Shown: piece after piece, positions 42,820 through 50,215 of the stretch | Layout: each line of letters begins with the position of its first letter | Position numbering within the stretch: the first letter of the stretch is position 1 | DNA from: an uncultured Bacteroidales bacterium | GTDB taxonomy: Bacteria; Bacteroidota; Bacteroidia; Bacteroidales; Paludibacteraceae | NCBI GenBank assembly: GCA_902799705.1 | Contig: CADCBP010000008.1 | Span: forward strand, 1 to 63,844 | Direction: 5' to 3' | Length of the DNA stretch: 63,844 nucleotides | Notes under the pieces: model-generated | Databases searched by the model: none | The model's input: the letters and a program-made list of their open reading frames with translations, nothing else | Told to the model about the DNA's origin: nothing | Made by a program: the position numbers and the translations under genes

Positions 42820-44445
42820 TTCGCTTAATGCGCGCTTGATTTCATCATCATAGCGCAGGTTATAAGCTGCTTGGCCTCGTTGGTAGTAATAACGCAATAC
42901 TATCTCGGAGCCAAGCATTTCTTTTACTTCGTCCTTGTTGCGTTCTATGGCTTCGCGGAAATCCGGGGTGAGCATCGGTTCGAGAGCCTCTAACTGCGCA
43001 AGGGTGGTGGAGTCAATATCTTCGTGCTTTGCCATCTTCAGCATGTCGGCGAAGAATTTGCCTGTCTCCGTCTCGTATTTGAATTTGCGCTCATCGAGGA
43101 ACTTGCAGAAGTCTTCTATATCGCCATCCGTGAGCGTGAATTGATCCGGTTTGGCAATACTGTCGTGCAGGCGATGGTAACGCGTAGCGTAATCAAAGAA
43201 ATAATGATTCAAATACAGCGAGTAGCAGATATCCACTTTTGCGCTGTCGTTGAGTACGATATCCGGCAGAATACCGCCTGCCGTGTCGCGTTTGAGTTCA
43301 TGTCCTTTCTGGCGCTCGCTGTAGTCGATGGCCTGAATACAACGTCCGGAGGGTAGGTAGTACTTGCTGGTTGTTACTTTGATATGGCCGCCATAGACGA
43401 TAGGGCGGACATTTTGTACGAGACCTTTTCCAAAGGTACGTTGACCGATTAAGGTTGCGCGGTGCAGGTCCTGCAATGCTCCCGAGACAATCTCGCTTGC
43501 TGACGCAGAGTTCTTGTCCACCAGGACAACCAACGGCAGATCTTTGTACCGCGGTTTATTGCGGGTCTGATAGATATAGTTGCTGCGAGAAGTCTTGCCT
43601 TTCGTCTCAACGACTTTTTGTCCTTCGTCCACAAAGAGGTTCACTATCTGCAGCGCTTCATCCACAATTCCGCCTCCGTTGCCCCGCAGGTCGATGATGA
43701 GTTTGCGTGCGCCACGGTTGTAATAGAGTTCATCCAAGGCATTGGAGAATGCTTGCGCGGAGCCTTCCGTAAATTCGCTGAAAGCGATGTATCCAACCGG
43801 AGTGGAAAGGCTGTCAGCCTCTATGGTTGTGTAGTAACTGACGGCATCGAGATGGATGTCTTCGCGGACGATCTCCAGCTTAATAGGCTTCGCGACCCCT
43901 TCGCGTTCAATCTCTACCACAACGGTCGTACCCGGCACACCGCGTAAGTTATTGCTCACCTCGCTGACGGTCAGACCTTTGGTTGTCTTGCCGTCGATAG
44001 AGAGGATGCGGTCACCTGCCTGCATGCCTGCTCTTTGGGCGGGCTTGCCCTCATACGGGTTGATGGCATAGGTCCAAAGACTGTCTTTGGGTTGTTTCTT
44101 GCCTGCTTTGTCAGGACGCGGACGCTGCTGGATAATACTACCGATACCGCCGTACTTGCCGGTGGTCATCATCCGTAATTCGCGGTCGTTCTTCTTGGGA
44201 TAATAGATCGTGTAAGGGTCTATCTTGCGGAGCATGGCATTGATAGCCGTCTCCGTCAGATCCTCATAATTGAGGGTGTCCACGTAGTTCACGTCCACCT
44301 GACGAAGCACATCGTTGAAGATGCTGATACACTCTTCCGCCCGCGAAGTCTCTTGGCGTTCTTGGGCGGAGAGAATAGAAAATTGAAAACTGAAGATTGA
44401 TAGGAAGGCTATTCCTAACAACGTATTGAGCTTTTCATTTTTCAT
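42811..44445 (-). CDS. S41 family C-terminal processing protease
   Basis: A 544-residue exported serine protease (Prc/CtpA type). The N-terminus has a signal peptide (TLLGIAFLSIFSFQFSILSA) whose codons are repeat-like (TTTTCAATTC words). A PDZ domain spans about 90-185 (YGGIGSIIQQ; GMQAGDRILSIDGK). The catalytic Ser is in VDKNSASASEIVSGALQD (about 310), with the Lys in GQRTFGKGLVQ. A long C-terminal helical domain follows. Family members process periplasmic proteins. It is the last gene of prfB-C1 peptidase-IMPACT-acyltransferase-coaD-ctp. Confidence 0.92.
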   Translation of the reverse strand: MKNEKLNTLLGIAFLSIFSFQFSILSAQERQETSRAEECISIFNDVLRQVDVNYVDTLNYEDLTETAINAMLRKIDPYTIYYPKKNDRELRMMTTGKYGGIGSIIQQRPRPDKAGKKQPKDSLWTYAINPYEGKPAQRAGMQAGDRILSIDGKTTKGLTVSEVSNNLRGVPGTTVVVEIEREGVAKPIKLEIVREDIHLDAVSYYTTIEADSLSTPVGYIAFSEFTEGSAQAFSNALDELYYNRGARKLIIDLRGNGGGIVDEALQIVNLFVDEGQKVVETKGKTSRSNYIYQTRNKPRYKDLPLVVLVDKNSASASEIVSGALQDLHRATLIGQRTFGKGLVQNVRPIVYGGHIKVTTSKYYLPSGRCIQAIDYSERQKGHELKRDTAGGILPDIVLNDSAKVDICYSLYLNHYFFDYATRYHRLHDSIAKPDQFTLTDGDIEDFCKFLDERKFKYETETGKFFADMLKMAKHEDIDSTTLAQLEALEPMLTPDFREAIERNKDEVKEMLGSEIVLRYYYQRGQAAYNLRYDDEIKRALSELK

Positions 44446-44460
44446 TATTGACTGTTCCTT

Positions 44461-44910
44461 TTAACGAAGGTGATTAGGTACGAATTCACTGACATCCTTT
44501 CCGTAGGAATACAAGTCGCGCACGAGGGTAGAGGATATATGTGCGTACTCGGGGCGGGTGTAGAGAATGATAGTTTCCACGCCGCCTAACTGCTTGTTGG
44601 CCTCTGCCATGTTACGCTCGTACTCGAAGTCGCCTATGCAACGCATACCGCGCAGGATGAATTGCGCCTCTTGCTCTTTGGCGAAATCCACTGTCAGGCT
44701 GTCATAGATAGCTACCTTCACACGCGGCTCGTCTGCAAAGATTTTACGGATGGCTTCCTCCCGTTCGCGGATAGGGAAGGTCTCTTTCTTAGTACTGTTA
44801 CGACCGATACCGATGATGATCTCATCGAAAATCTCCAGGCCACGCTTCACGATGTCAAAATGGCCTACTGTAAACGGGTCAAAGGACCCCGGGAATATTG
44901 CTCTTTTCAT
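44461..44910 (-). CDS. coaD: Phosphopantetheine adenylyltransferase
   Basis: Penultimate step of coenzyme A synthesis. The 149-residue product has the nucleotidyltransferase loop FPGSFDPFTVGHFDIVKRG, with the HIGH-like TVGH, the signature IGIGRNSTKK, LRGMRCIGDFEYERNMA and the C-terminal ISSTLVRDL. Length and motifs are standard. A heptamer repeat lies in the 18-bp gap to the upstream acyltransferase gene. Confidence 0.96.
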   Translation of the reverse strand: MKRAIFPGSFDPFTVGHFDIVKRGLEIFDEIIIGIGRNSTKKETFPIREREEAIRKIFADEPRVKVAIYDSLTVDFAKEQEAQFILRGMRCIGDFEYERNMAEANKQLGGVETIILYTRPEYAHISSTLVRDLYSYGKDVSEFVPNHLR

Positions 44911-44912
44911 TT

Positions 44913-44947
44913 CTTTAAACTTTCAACTTTAAACTTTCAACTTTAAA
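44913..44947 (-). repeat. Five-copy heptamer repeat CTTT[A/C]AA
   Basis: Five alternating heptamers, CTTTAAA and CTTTCAA. The tract covers the gap before coaD and continues into the end of the acyltransferase gene, where it encodes the last residues (LKLKV) and the stop codon. Confidence 0.95.
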
Positions 44948-45927
44948 CTCTTCCTATGATTTATTACCGGAAAATTATACATTTCAACCAGTTTCTCACG
45001 AAGGAACGCCTCGTCTTTGTTCGGCAGTTCTATCTTCGCCAAACGGCTCTCTATGTAGGCATCAAAATCCGTGCCACGCTCATAGATCTCGTAGCCTTGA
45101 TGAATGTGGCGGTCGATGATGTTGCATATATGCTGCAACTGGTCATGTTGAGGTAACTCACGGTATTCAGGATGCGCCGCTAACATGGCGTCAATCTCCG
45201 GATTGATACTCGGCGTCAGACGAAAAACGACGCGCCCTTTTTCGCCACGAATGCCGGTAACCATCGACTCAACATCATCCTTCGCGCGCTTCCTCCACTT
45301 GGGATTGTCACGCTTGAGTTGCATCTCGCGGGCTTTGAGATAGTCGCAAGGATCGTACTCGTAGGTGATACTTACCGGACAGATATTGAGGGCCTTTACG
45401 GCTTCAAAGATGTCATCATTATTCATTGTCAGCATGTGTAATACGCTGACTTGTGTGAGGTCGTTGCTGTCTTTGGCGCGGCCTTCGCGTTGAGCGAGCC
45501 AGATGGACTTGTGGCGACCGCGAAGCTGACGGATGTAAGCGGATAACTGTTTGGCATTCTCCAATTGTGCGTGGGCACCGGCGCCGCGTTTGACTACAAA
45601 ACAGCGGTTAAAACGAACCAGGTGTTCTATCCATTTCTTTGCAAAGAGATTATTGCCTATTCCCATGTACGGACGGATGAAATAGCGGCAACGCAACAGG
45701 AGGGACAGCCATGAGGCATCAAGGATGATGTCACGGTGGTTGGTAAGGAAGAATGCGCCATGCTTGATGTCGTGTTCTATCTGTTTGCGGTCGCCTGAAT
45801 AGTCCAGACGGATTCCCTTTGTCGTCCGCCATGCCCATATTCCGAGCAGCGGGAAGGCGAGCAGAAAATCCGTAAAGGGTAGGAGCCATCCTACACGATA
45901 CGCACGTATGTCTTTAAACTGATCCAT
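44929..45927 (-). CDS. Glycerol-phosphate acyltransferase family protein
   Basis: A 332-residue acyltransferase of the PlsC/PlsB superfamily. The catalytic motif is LTNHRDIILDASWLSLLL (about 78), followed by RYFIRPYMGIGNNLFAKKW, the acceptor-site line VVKRGAGAHAQL and SIWLAQREGRAKD. It probably acylates a lysophospholipid or other lipid at the inner membrane; the substrate is unknown. Its start overlaps the IMPACT gene by 14 bp. Its C-terminal tail and stop codon are made of heptamer repeat, suggesting that the original end was replaced. Confidence 0.84.
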   Translation of the reverse strand: MDQFKDIRAYRVGWLLPFTDFLLAFPLLGIWAWRTTKGIRLDYSGDRKQIEHDIKHGAFFLTNHRDIILDASWLSLLLRCRYFIRPYMGIGNNLFAKKWIEHLVRFNRCFVVKRGAGAHAQLENAKQLSAYIRQLRGRHKSIWLAQREGRAKDSNDLTQVSVLHMLTMNNDDIFEAVKALNICPVSITYEYDPCDYLKAREMQLKRDNPKWRKRAKDDVESMVTGIRGEKGRVVFRLTPSINPEIDAMLAAHPEYRELPQHDQLQHICNIIDRHIHQGYEIYERGTDFDAYIESRLAKIELPNKDEAFLREKLVEMYNFPVINHRKSLKLKV

Positions 45928-46273
45928 AATTATCCAATGCTGCTTTGCTTGCTTCGCGATAAGCGACCATTAAACCTCCTGTGCCGAGTAACGTGCCGCC
46001 GAAATAGCGCACTACGACTACCAGGATATTATCTAAATTACGGGCATCGATGGAGCGCAGGATAGGTGCGCCGGCAGTGCCGTGCGGTTCGCCGTCATCC
46101 TTGGTGCGCCATAAGTTCGGTCCCAGACGATAGGCATAGCATACATGCCGTGCGTCATGGTATTTCTTCTTGTACCATGCCACCCGCGCTTTCGCTTGCT
46201 CCTCGTCCGTAATGGGTTCCGCGAACCCAAGGAACTTACTGCCACGATCCTTATAGATGCCTTCTGCTGCCAC
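45914..46273 (-). CDS. IMPACT/YigZ family protein, N-terminal domain only, GTG start
   Basis: A 119-residue protein matching the N-terminal UPF0029 (IMPACT) domain of YigZ: KFLGFAEPITDEEQA, HVCYAYRLG, DDGEPHGTAGAPIL and VVVRYFGGTLLGTGGL. The usual C-terminal DUF1949 domain (about 70 residues) is absent; the frame ends at the overlap with the acyltransferase gene. The only usable start is a GTG at 46273-46271, because an in-frame TGA lies a few codons upstream; that GTG sits at the edge of a heptamer repeat. Function is uncertain; YigZ is linked to translation-related stress in other organisms. Confidence 0.83.
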   Translation of the reverse strand: MAAEGIYKDRGSKFLGFAEPITDEEQAKARVAWYKKKYHDARHVCYAYRLGPNLWRTKDDGEPHGTAGAPILRSIDARNLDNILVVVVRYFGGTLLGTGGLMVAYREASKAALDNYGSV

Positions 46274-46301
46274 CTTTCAATTTTCACTTTTCAATTTTCA
46301 A
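46274..46301 (-). repeat. Four-copy heptamer repeat [C/T]TTTCA[A/C]
   Basis: Four heptamers (TTGAAAA-type on the coding strand). They encode the C-terminal LKIEK and the stop of the C1 peptidase and run up to the GTG start of the IMPACT gene. Confidence 0.9.
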
Positions 46302-47495
46302 TTTCTTGCGGATGTCTTTCGGAATAGCGTTCTTGTGAACCAGCACGTCATTGGTCTTGTATTGCATGAACGCCTCGCTGATGTACCAGATGCCTTTGTA
46401 ATCTGAGCGGAGTGTACCCCAGGAGTTTTTCACCATGTAGTAGCGTTTGCCGTTCTGGTCTTTGGCGGTACCGAAGATCTGCATGCCGTGATCGTCTGTT
46501 GTCTCCCAGTTATCGAAGGCGTCCTGACGCATCTGTTGGGTGATGGTTTTCTCCGGCAAAGGTTTCTTGGTCAGTTCCTCTTTCTGTTTGTCTTTGGTCA
46601 TGCCTACCCATTTCTGCATGTCGCTGCCGGTAAGGTCGGCGCCGTGGTCGGCATCGGGAACGACACCTATACCTTTGCGGGTGAACCCGATCTCGCTCAC
46701 ATCCGCTCCCCAAGCGAGTGTGTAACCGTTGGCGATAGCGTTGTCGATGATGCGCATCATATCCTCCATGGGCACGTTGTACATCTGGTCCATGCGCCAG
46801 TTATCCGGCACTTCCAGCGCAAAGCGCTCGTAGAAAGGGTGATGCGTATAAGAGGTGATCGACACATAGTCCTCGGCATTCAGACCCAGACTCTTCACGA
46901 ACGACTCCGGCGTGTATTTCTTGCCCTCGTATTCAAACTCCGTAGGACAAGCGCCCAGATAGGTGTCGTAGATAGCCTGCAGGCCCTCGCGCCATACGGG
47001 CGACAGTTTCTTCTGCTTCTTCAGCCCGTTCAGATAACCGCTCGCTACTGCCGTCAACTCGCTGAAGACGGGTAGGGTGTCCGCTTCTGTCCAGCCATAA
47101 CGGATACCGGGCATCGCGCTTTTCGGAACAAGACCGTAGTGCTCCATGCAGTAGATGACGTCGTAAGCGGAACCGCCCTCTGCGAATTTGGGCTCGTTAT
47201 ACAGGCGGACGCAGTAGGTCGCGCGGTCGATCAGCGTCTTGCTGACCACGAACATCGGACTGAGTTCCACCTCTTTGCCTTTGATACGCAGCACTTCCGA
47301 CTCGAGAAAACCGAGGGTGGAGAAGGCCCAGCAGGTTCCGCTGCGGTGTTGGTCTTTTACACGCGTAATAGGTACACTGTCCACTGTCGTGAATTGCCAG
47401 CCTTCTACGCTGTCTTTCTTCACTTGCGTACTGTCTGCCTGCGAAAAGGCGCTTAAACTTACCGCCAGAGCGGCTATGATCATTAACTCTTTCAT
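46284..47495 (-). CDS. C1 family cysteine peptidase (bleomycin hydrolase / PepC-like), exported
   Basis: A 403-residue papain-fold peptidase with a signal peptide (LMIIAALAVSLSAFSQ), so it acts outside the cytoplasm, unlike classical PepC. The catalytic Cys is in RSGTCWAFSTLGF (about 55), His in DDHGMQIFG (about 337) and Asn in VKNSWGT (about 360). The middle region YVSITSYTHHPFYERFALE is characteristic of bleomycin hydrolase-type enzymes. The C-terminal end LKIEK is encoded by heptamer repeat. The AAAGTTTAAAGTTGAAAG tract before the start is repeat-like as well. Second gene of the prfB operon. Confidence 0.9.
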   Translation of the reverse strand: MKELMIIAALAVSLSAFSQADSTQVKKDSVEGWQFTTVDSVPITRVKDQHRSGTCWAFSTLGFLESEVLRIKGKEVELSPMFVVSKTLIDRATYCVRLYNEPKFAEGGSAYDVIYCMEHYGLVPKSAMPGIRYGWTEADTLPVFSELTAVASGYLNGLKKQKKLSPVWREGLQAIYDTYLGACPTEFEYEGKKYTPESFVKSLGLNAEDYVSITSYTHHPFYERFALEVPDNWRMDQMYNVPMEDMMRIIDNAIANGYTLAWGADVSEIGFTRKGIGVVPDADHGADLTGSDMQKWVGMTKDKQKEELTKKPLPEKTITQQMRQDAFDNWETTDDHGMQIFGTAKDQNGKRYYMVKNSWGTLRSDYKGIWYISEAFMQYKTNDVLVHKNAIPKDIRKKLKIEK

Positions 47496-47512
47496 TCTTT
47501 CAACTTTAAACT

Positions 47513-48619
47513 TTAATCAGGGAATTCCATTAAGTATGCTTTGATGAACGCATCGATATCTCCGTCCATGACGGCGTTGACATTCGATGTCTGGTAGTTG
47601 GTGCGGTGGTCTTTCACGCGGCGGTCGTCGAAGACGTAGGAACGGATCTGCGAACCCCATTCAATCTTCTTCTTGCCTGCCTCCACTTTTGCTTGCGCCT
47701 GACGGCGTTTCTCGAGTTCTAACTCGTAGAGCTGCGAACGGAGGTGACGGAGAGCATTCTCACGGTTCTTCGGCTGGTCGCGCGTCTCGGTATTCTCAAT
47801 CACGATCTCGTCCGGCTGACCCGTTAAGGGGTTGGTGAATTTATAATGGAGTCGCACGCCGGACTCCACTTTGTTGACGTTCTGTCCTCCGGCGCCGGAA
47901 CTGCGGAAAGTATCCCAACTGATGCCGGCGGGGTTGACCTCCACTTCGATGGTATCGTCGATGAGCGGTACCACGAAGACCGACGCGAAAGATGTCATTC
48001 GTTTGCCTTGTGCGTTGTAAGGACTGACGCGAACCAGACGGTGTACACCGTTCTCGGACTTCAGATAACCGTACGCCATCTCGCCTTCTATGTTGAAGGT
48101 CACGGTCTTGATACCGGCCTCGTCGCCTTCCTGCAGGTTTTCGATGGTGACCTTGTAGTCATGTTTCTCGCAGTAACGCATATACATACGCATCAGCTGC
48201 TCAGCCCAGTCTTGGGCTTCCGTTCCTCCTGCTCCGGAGACGATCTTCAGCACTGCCGGCATCTGGTCTTCCTCATGCGATAGCATATTCTTCATCTCTA
48301 GGTTTTCCACTTCCGAGAGGGCGTGCGCGTATGCGGCATCTACCTCTTCTTCGGTGACGAGTTCCTCTTTGTAATAGTCGAAGGCGAGGGCGAGTTCTTC
48401 TACCGCCGCACGCACGCCTTCGTATCCTTCAATCCAGCGCTTGAGCCCTTTGACCTTGCGCATCTGTACCTCAGCCGCTTTGGCATCGTCCCAGAACCCG
48501 GGGGCTTGGGTGTGCAACTCTTCCTCCTCCAGTTGGATACGTTTCTCGTCTATCTGAAGGTAGGCTTTGAGCTTGTCCGCCCGCTGCTGAACATCTTTTA
48601 ATTGCTCTATCGTGATCAT
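47513..48619 (-). CDS. prfB: Peptide chain release factor 2, no frameshift site
   Basis: Terminates translation at UGA and UAA. The 368-residue product has the domain II recognition loop at RVSPYNAQGKRMTSF (SPY in place of the usual SPF) and the catalytic GGQ in SGAGGQNVNKVESG (about 245). In most bacteria an in-frame UGA near codon 25 needs a +1 frameshift; here the corresponding segment KAYLQIDEKRIQ is read straight through, so that autoregulation is absent. The start at 48619 (MITIEQLKDV) matches the family; an upstream ATG would add six residues. First gene of a six-gene operon. Confidence 0.96.
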   Translation of the reverse strand: MITIEQLKDVQQRADKLKAYLQIDEKRIQLEEEELHTQAPGFWDDAKAAEVQMRKVKGLKRWIEGYEGVRAAVEELALAFDYYKEELVTEEEVDAAYAHALSEVENLEMKNMLSHEEDQMPAVLKIVSGAGGTEAQDWAEQLMRMYMRYCEKHDYKVTIENLQEGDEAGIKTVTFNIEGEMAYGYLKSENGVHRLVRVSPYNAQGKRMTSFASVFVVPLIDDTIEVEVNPAGISWDTFRSSGAGGQNVNKVESGVRLHYKFTNPLTGQPDEIVIENTETRDQPKNRENALRHLRSQLYELELEKRRQAQAKVEAGKKKIEWGSQIRSYVFDDRRVKDHRTNYQTSNVNAVMDGDIDAFIKAYLMEFPD

Positions 48620-48650
48620 AAGTCTATAATTAGCCAATTTAAATCGGCTG

Positions 48651-48682
48651 CAAATTTACTGCTTTTTTTTGAATTATGCAAA
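48651..48682 (-). promoter_or_regulatory. prfB operon promoter
   Basis: Minus strand: TTTG (48682-48679), 20-bp spacer with CAAAAAAAAGCAGTA, then TAAATTTG (48658-48651). The ATG is at 48619. Confidence 0.75.
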
Positions 48683-49236
48683 TCTTTTTGATAGAAAAAA
48701 ACATAGTAGTAAATCAAAAACGCGGCGGTACGACCTTTTGGTCTAATGTTTATCGTCTATTAGTCGCTCGTGAGCAAGCTCCCAGCGCCCAATACCCGCT
48801 AACCATCACGTACAACTCAAGAGTTGTCCGTCCGCCTTACAAAAATACGCTTCGCTCACAAAAATGGCCAAAAATCCATGCGGGCAGTTTCTCTAATCCT
48901 CTAACCCTCTAACCCTCTAAACTTTCAACTTTCTCTCCCCCTTTCAGGAGGTTATGCTTTGTTCATTGTGCCGGATTGTATCCGGCTTCCTCTCCCTCTC
49001 CTCGGTTTAACCACTACTCCGCCACTACTCTTCCACTACTGCGCAAAGGGTGCTCAATGGGTGCTGAAAGGGTGATCAAAGGCTCCTCAGCCTAAGATCA
49101 CCCTAACCACACGCTAATCTCTATTCTTCTACGGCTTAATTTCTTCGCCGTGTTTTAGCATCTCGCTCACCTCGTGCCGCACGTAGTCGCACATTTTCTC
49201 TTTTAGTTGGGCCTCAGTGTAATCCGAAATCGAGTG
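48683..49236. other. Long gene-free region with repeats and a hairpin
   Basis: No supported protein gene. It contains octamers CTCTAA[T/C]C at about 48891-48918, the 34-bp element shared with 19964-19997 (48952-48985), three CCACTACT words near 49011-49040 and GGGTGCT words near 49048-49068. A perfect nested hairpin, GGGTGATC/GATCACCC around AGGCT/AGCCT, lies at 49070-49103. A minus-strand promoter at 49237-49268 points into it. Confidence 0.55.
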
Positions 49237-49268
49237 CAAAGGTACGCAAAATTTTTGGAATATGCAAG
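49237..49268 (-). promoter_or_regulatory. Minus-strand promoter pointing into the gene-free region
   Basis: Minus strand: CTTG (49268-49265, one mismatch to TTTG), 20-bp spacer, TACCTTTG (49244-49237). No convincing protein gene follows; only 21 codons remain from the first ATG to a stop. Confidence 0.55.
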
Positions 49269-49365
49269 AGCAAGTGGAATTATTGTGCAAAAAAATCAGC
49301 CCGGCATTGTATGCCGACAAAAAAGCGGCGAGTCTCACTCTGCCGCTCTTCTTTCTCAGCCGTCA

Positions 49366-49827
49366 TTATTTGGCTTTCCAGACATTCTTCAGGTTCATCT
49401 TTTTGGGTTTGTTGTCAGCGGTCAGGACGATACATTTCTTGTTGTCTATGATGGTTTCCAATTTGCCTTTCATGACTTCTTCCCCTTTGTAATAGTTCAC
49501 TGCATCGCCCACTTTGAGCGGTTCTGTACGCTTGGCCAAAACGCCAACGGTTTGCATTGAGAAGATACCACCGGTGATGGTAGAAACGAGGCCATCCACA
49601 AATTCGGTAGAAGTGCGAACCTGGCAGGGTTCGATCTCTACGGGTTGGGTAATTGCCGGCTTGCCGACAGGCAGCAGACCCCAGAATAAATACATGTGCC
49701 TTCCCTTGGCATAGTAATACTCTTGTCCCTCAAGATCTGCATAGTTCTTCACATTGGTCTTCGTTACCATACAGGACGGCAATAAGAATACGACACTCAA
49801 GATGAGTAACATAACTGATTTTTTCAT
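49366..49827 (-). CDS. Bor-like lipoprotein
   Basis: A 153-residue lipoprotein: the signal peptide VMLLILSVVFLLPSC ends in a lipobox cysteine at about residue 19. The middle (YLFWGLLPVGKPAITQP; CQVRTSTEFVDGLVSTITGG) resembles the Bor/Iss family of outer-membrane lipoproteins, including the F-V-D-G-L run. The last 55 residues (KVGDAVNYYKGEEVMKGKLE, with a further basic tail) look like a small SH3-like beta domain not found in Bor. The start at 49827 was chosen for the signal peptide; the open frame extends upstream through the structured RNA but is not coding there. Function unknown. Confidence 0.75.
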   Translation of the reverse strand: MKKSVMLLILSVVFLLPSCMVTKTNVKNYADLEGQEYYYAKGRHMYLFWGLLPVGKPAITQPVEIEPCQVRTSTEFVDGLVSTITGGIFSMQTVGVLAKRTEPLKVGDAVNYYKGEEVMKGKLETIIDNKKCIVLTADNKPKKMNLKNVWKAK

Positions 49828-49889
49828 TTTCTTAACGGCGGTTATATCCCATCGCCACATCGGTTTTAAAGATATGAAACATAAAAAAA

Positions 49890-50092
49890 ATGGACGTTTC
49901 TTACCTGCTCCAAGGCTGTGAGAAATGCCCATGTACCGATAAGCCACGCCCATATATACTATGGACGCTTGTGACTTATTATAGTACATCTCTAAAACTT
50001 CTCACATTCTGGAGCACCCAATAAATCGCAAACGCGAATATTCAATATGTCACCGCTTTTTTATGCTGTCGGTGCCAGCAGTTTCATTTTGC
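49890..50092 (-). ncRNA. Long-hairpin RNA or leader upstream of the Bor-like gene
   Basis: On the minus strand, five stems nest almost perfectly within 107 nt (50014 to 49908): CTCCA/TGGAG, GTGAGAA/TTCTCAC, ATGTAC/GTACAT, ATAAGTCA/TGGCTTAT and CGTCCATA/TATGGGCG, closed by loop GTATA. G-U pairs appear in the inner stems. A promoter 6 bp upstream sets the start near 50092, and a run of eight T lies at about 49883-49890. The size of about 200 nt and the rod shape suit a 6S-type or other stand-alone RNA; it could also be a cis leader of the lipoprotein gene. No known class was recognised. Confidence 0.62.
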
Positions 50093-50097
50093 GGCTG

Positions 50098-50129
50098 CAA
50101 AGGTACAGAAAAAAATTCATATATGCAAA
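50098..50129 (-). promoter_or_regulatory. Promoter of the long-hairpin RNA
   Basis: Minus strand: TTTG (50129-50126), 20-bp spacer, TACCTTTG (50105-50098). It is divergent from the nadE promoter 35 bp away. Confidence 0.74.
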
Positions 50130-50163
50130 TAAAAGTGAAAAATTGCCGCAAAAATGCAAAACA

Positions 50164-50195
50164 TTTGCATATATCATTTTTTTTGTGTAATTTTG
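50164..50195 (+). promoter_or_regulatory. Promoter of nadE-murB-murA
   Basis: TTTG (50164-50167), 20-bp spacer, TAATTTTG (50188-50195). The nadE ATG is at 50216. Confidence 0.74.
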
Positions 50196-50215
50196 CCGCG
50201 CAAAATTGTTTGAAT

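Noticed and set aside
48676-48912. A 78-codon plus-strand frame
   Set aside because: Its start lies in the prfB promoter, it has no promoter of its own, and the end is made of repeat words.
49129-49338. A 69-codon minus-strand frame upstream of the gene-free region
   Set aside because: The predicted transcript starts near 49231, after its first ATG; only 21 codons remain from the next ATG. It could be a gene remnant but is not supported as a gene.
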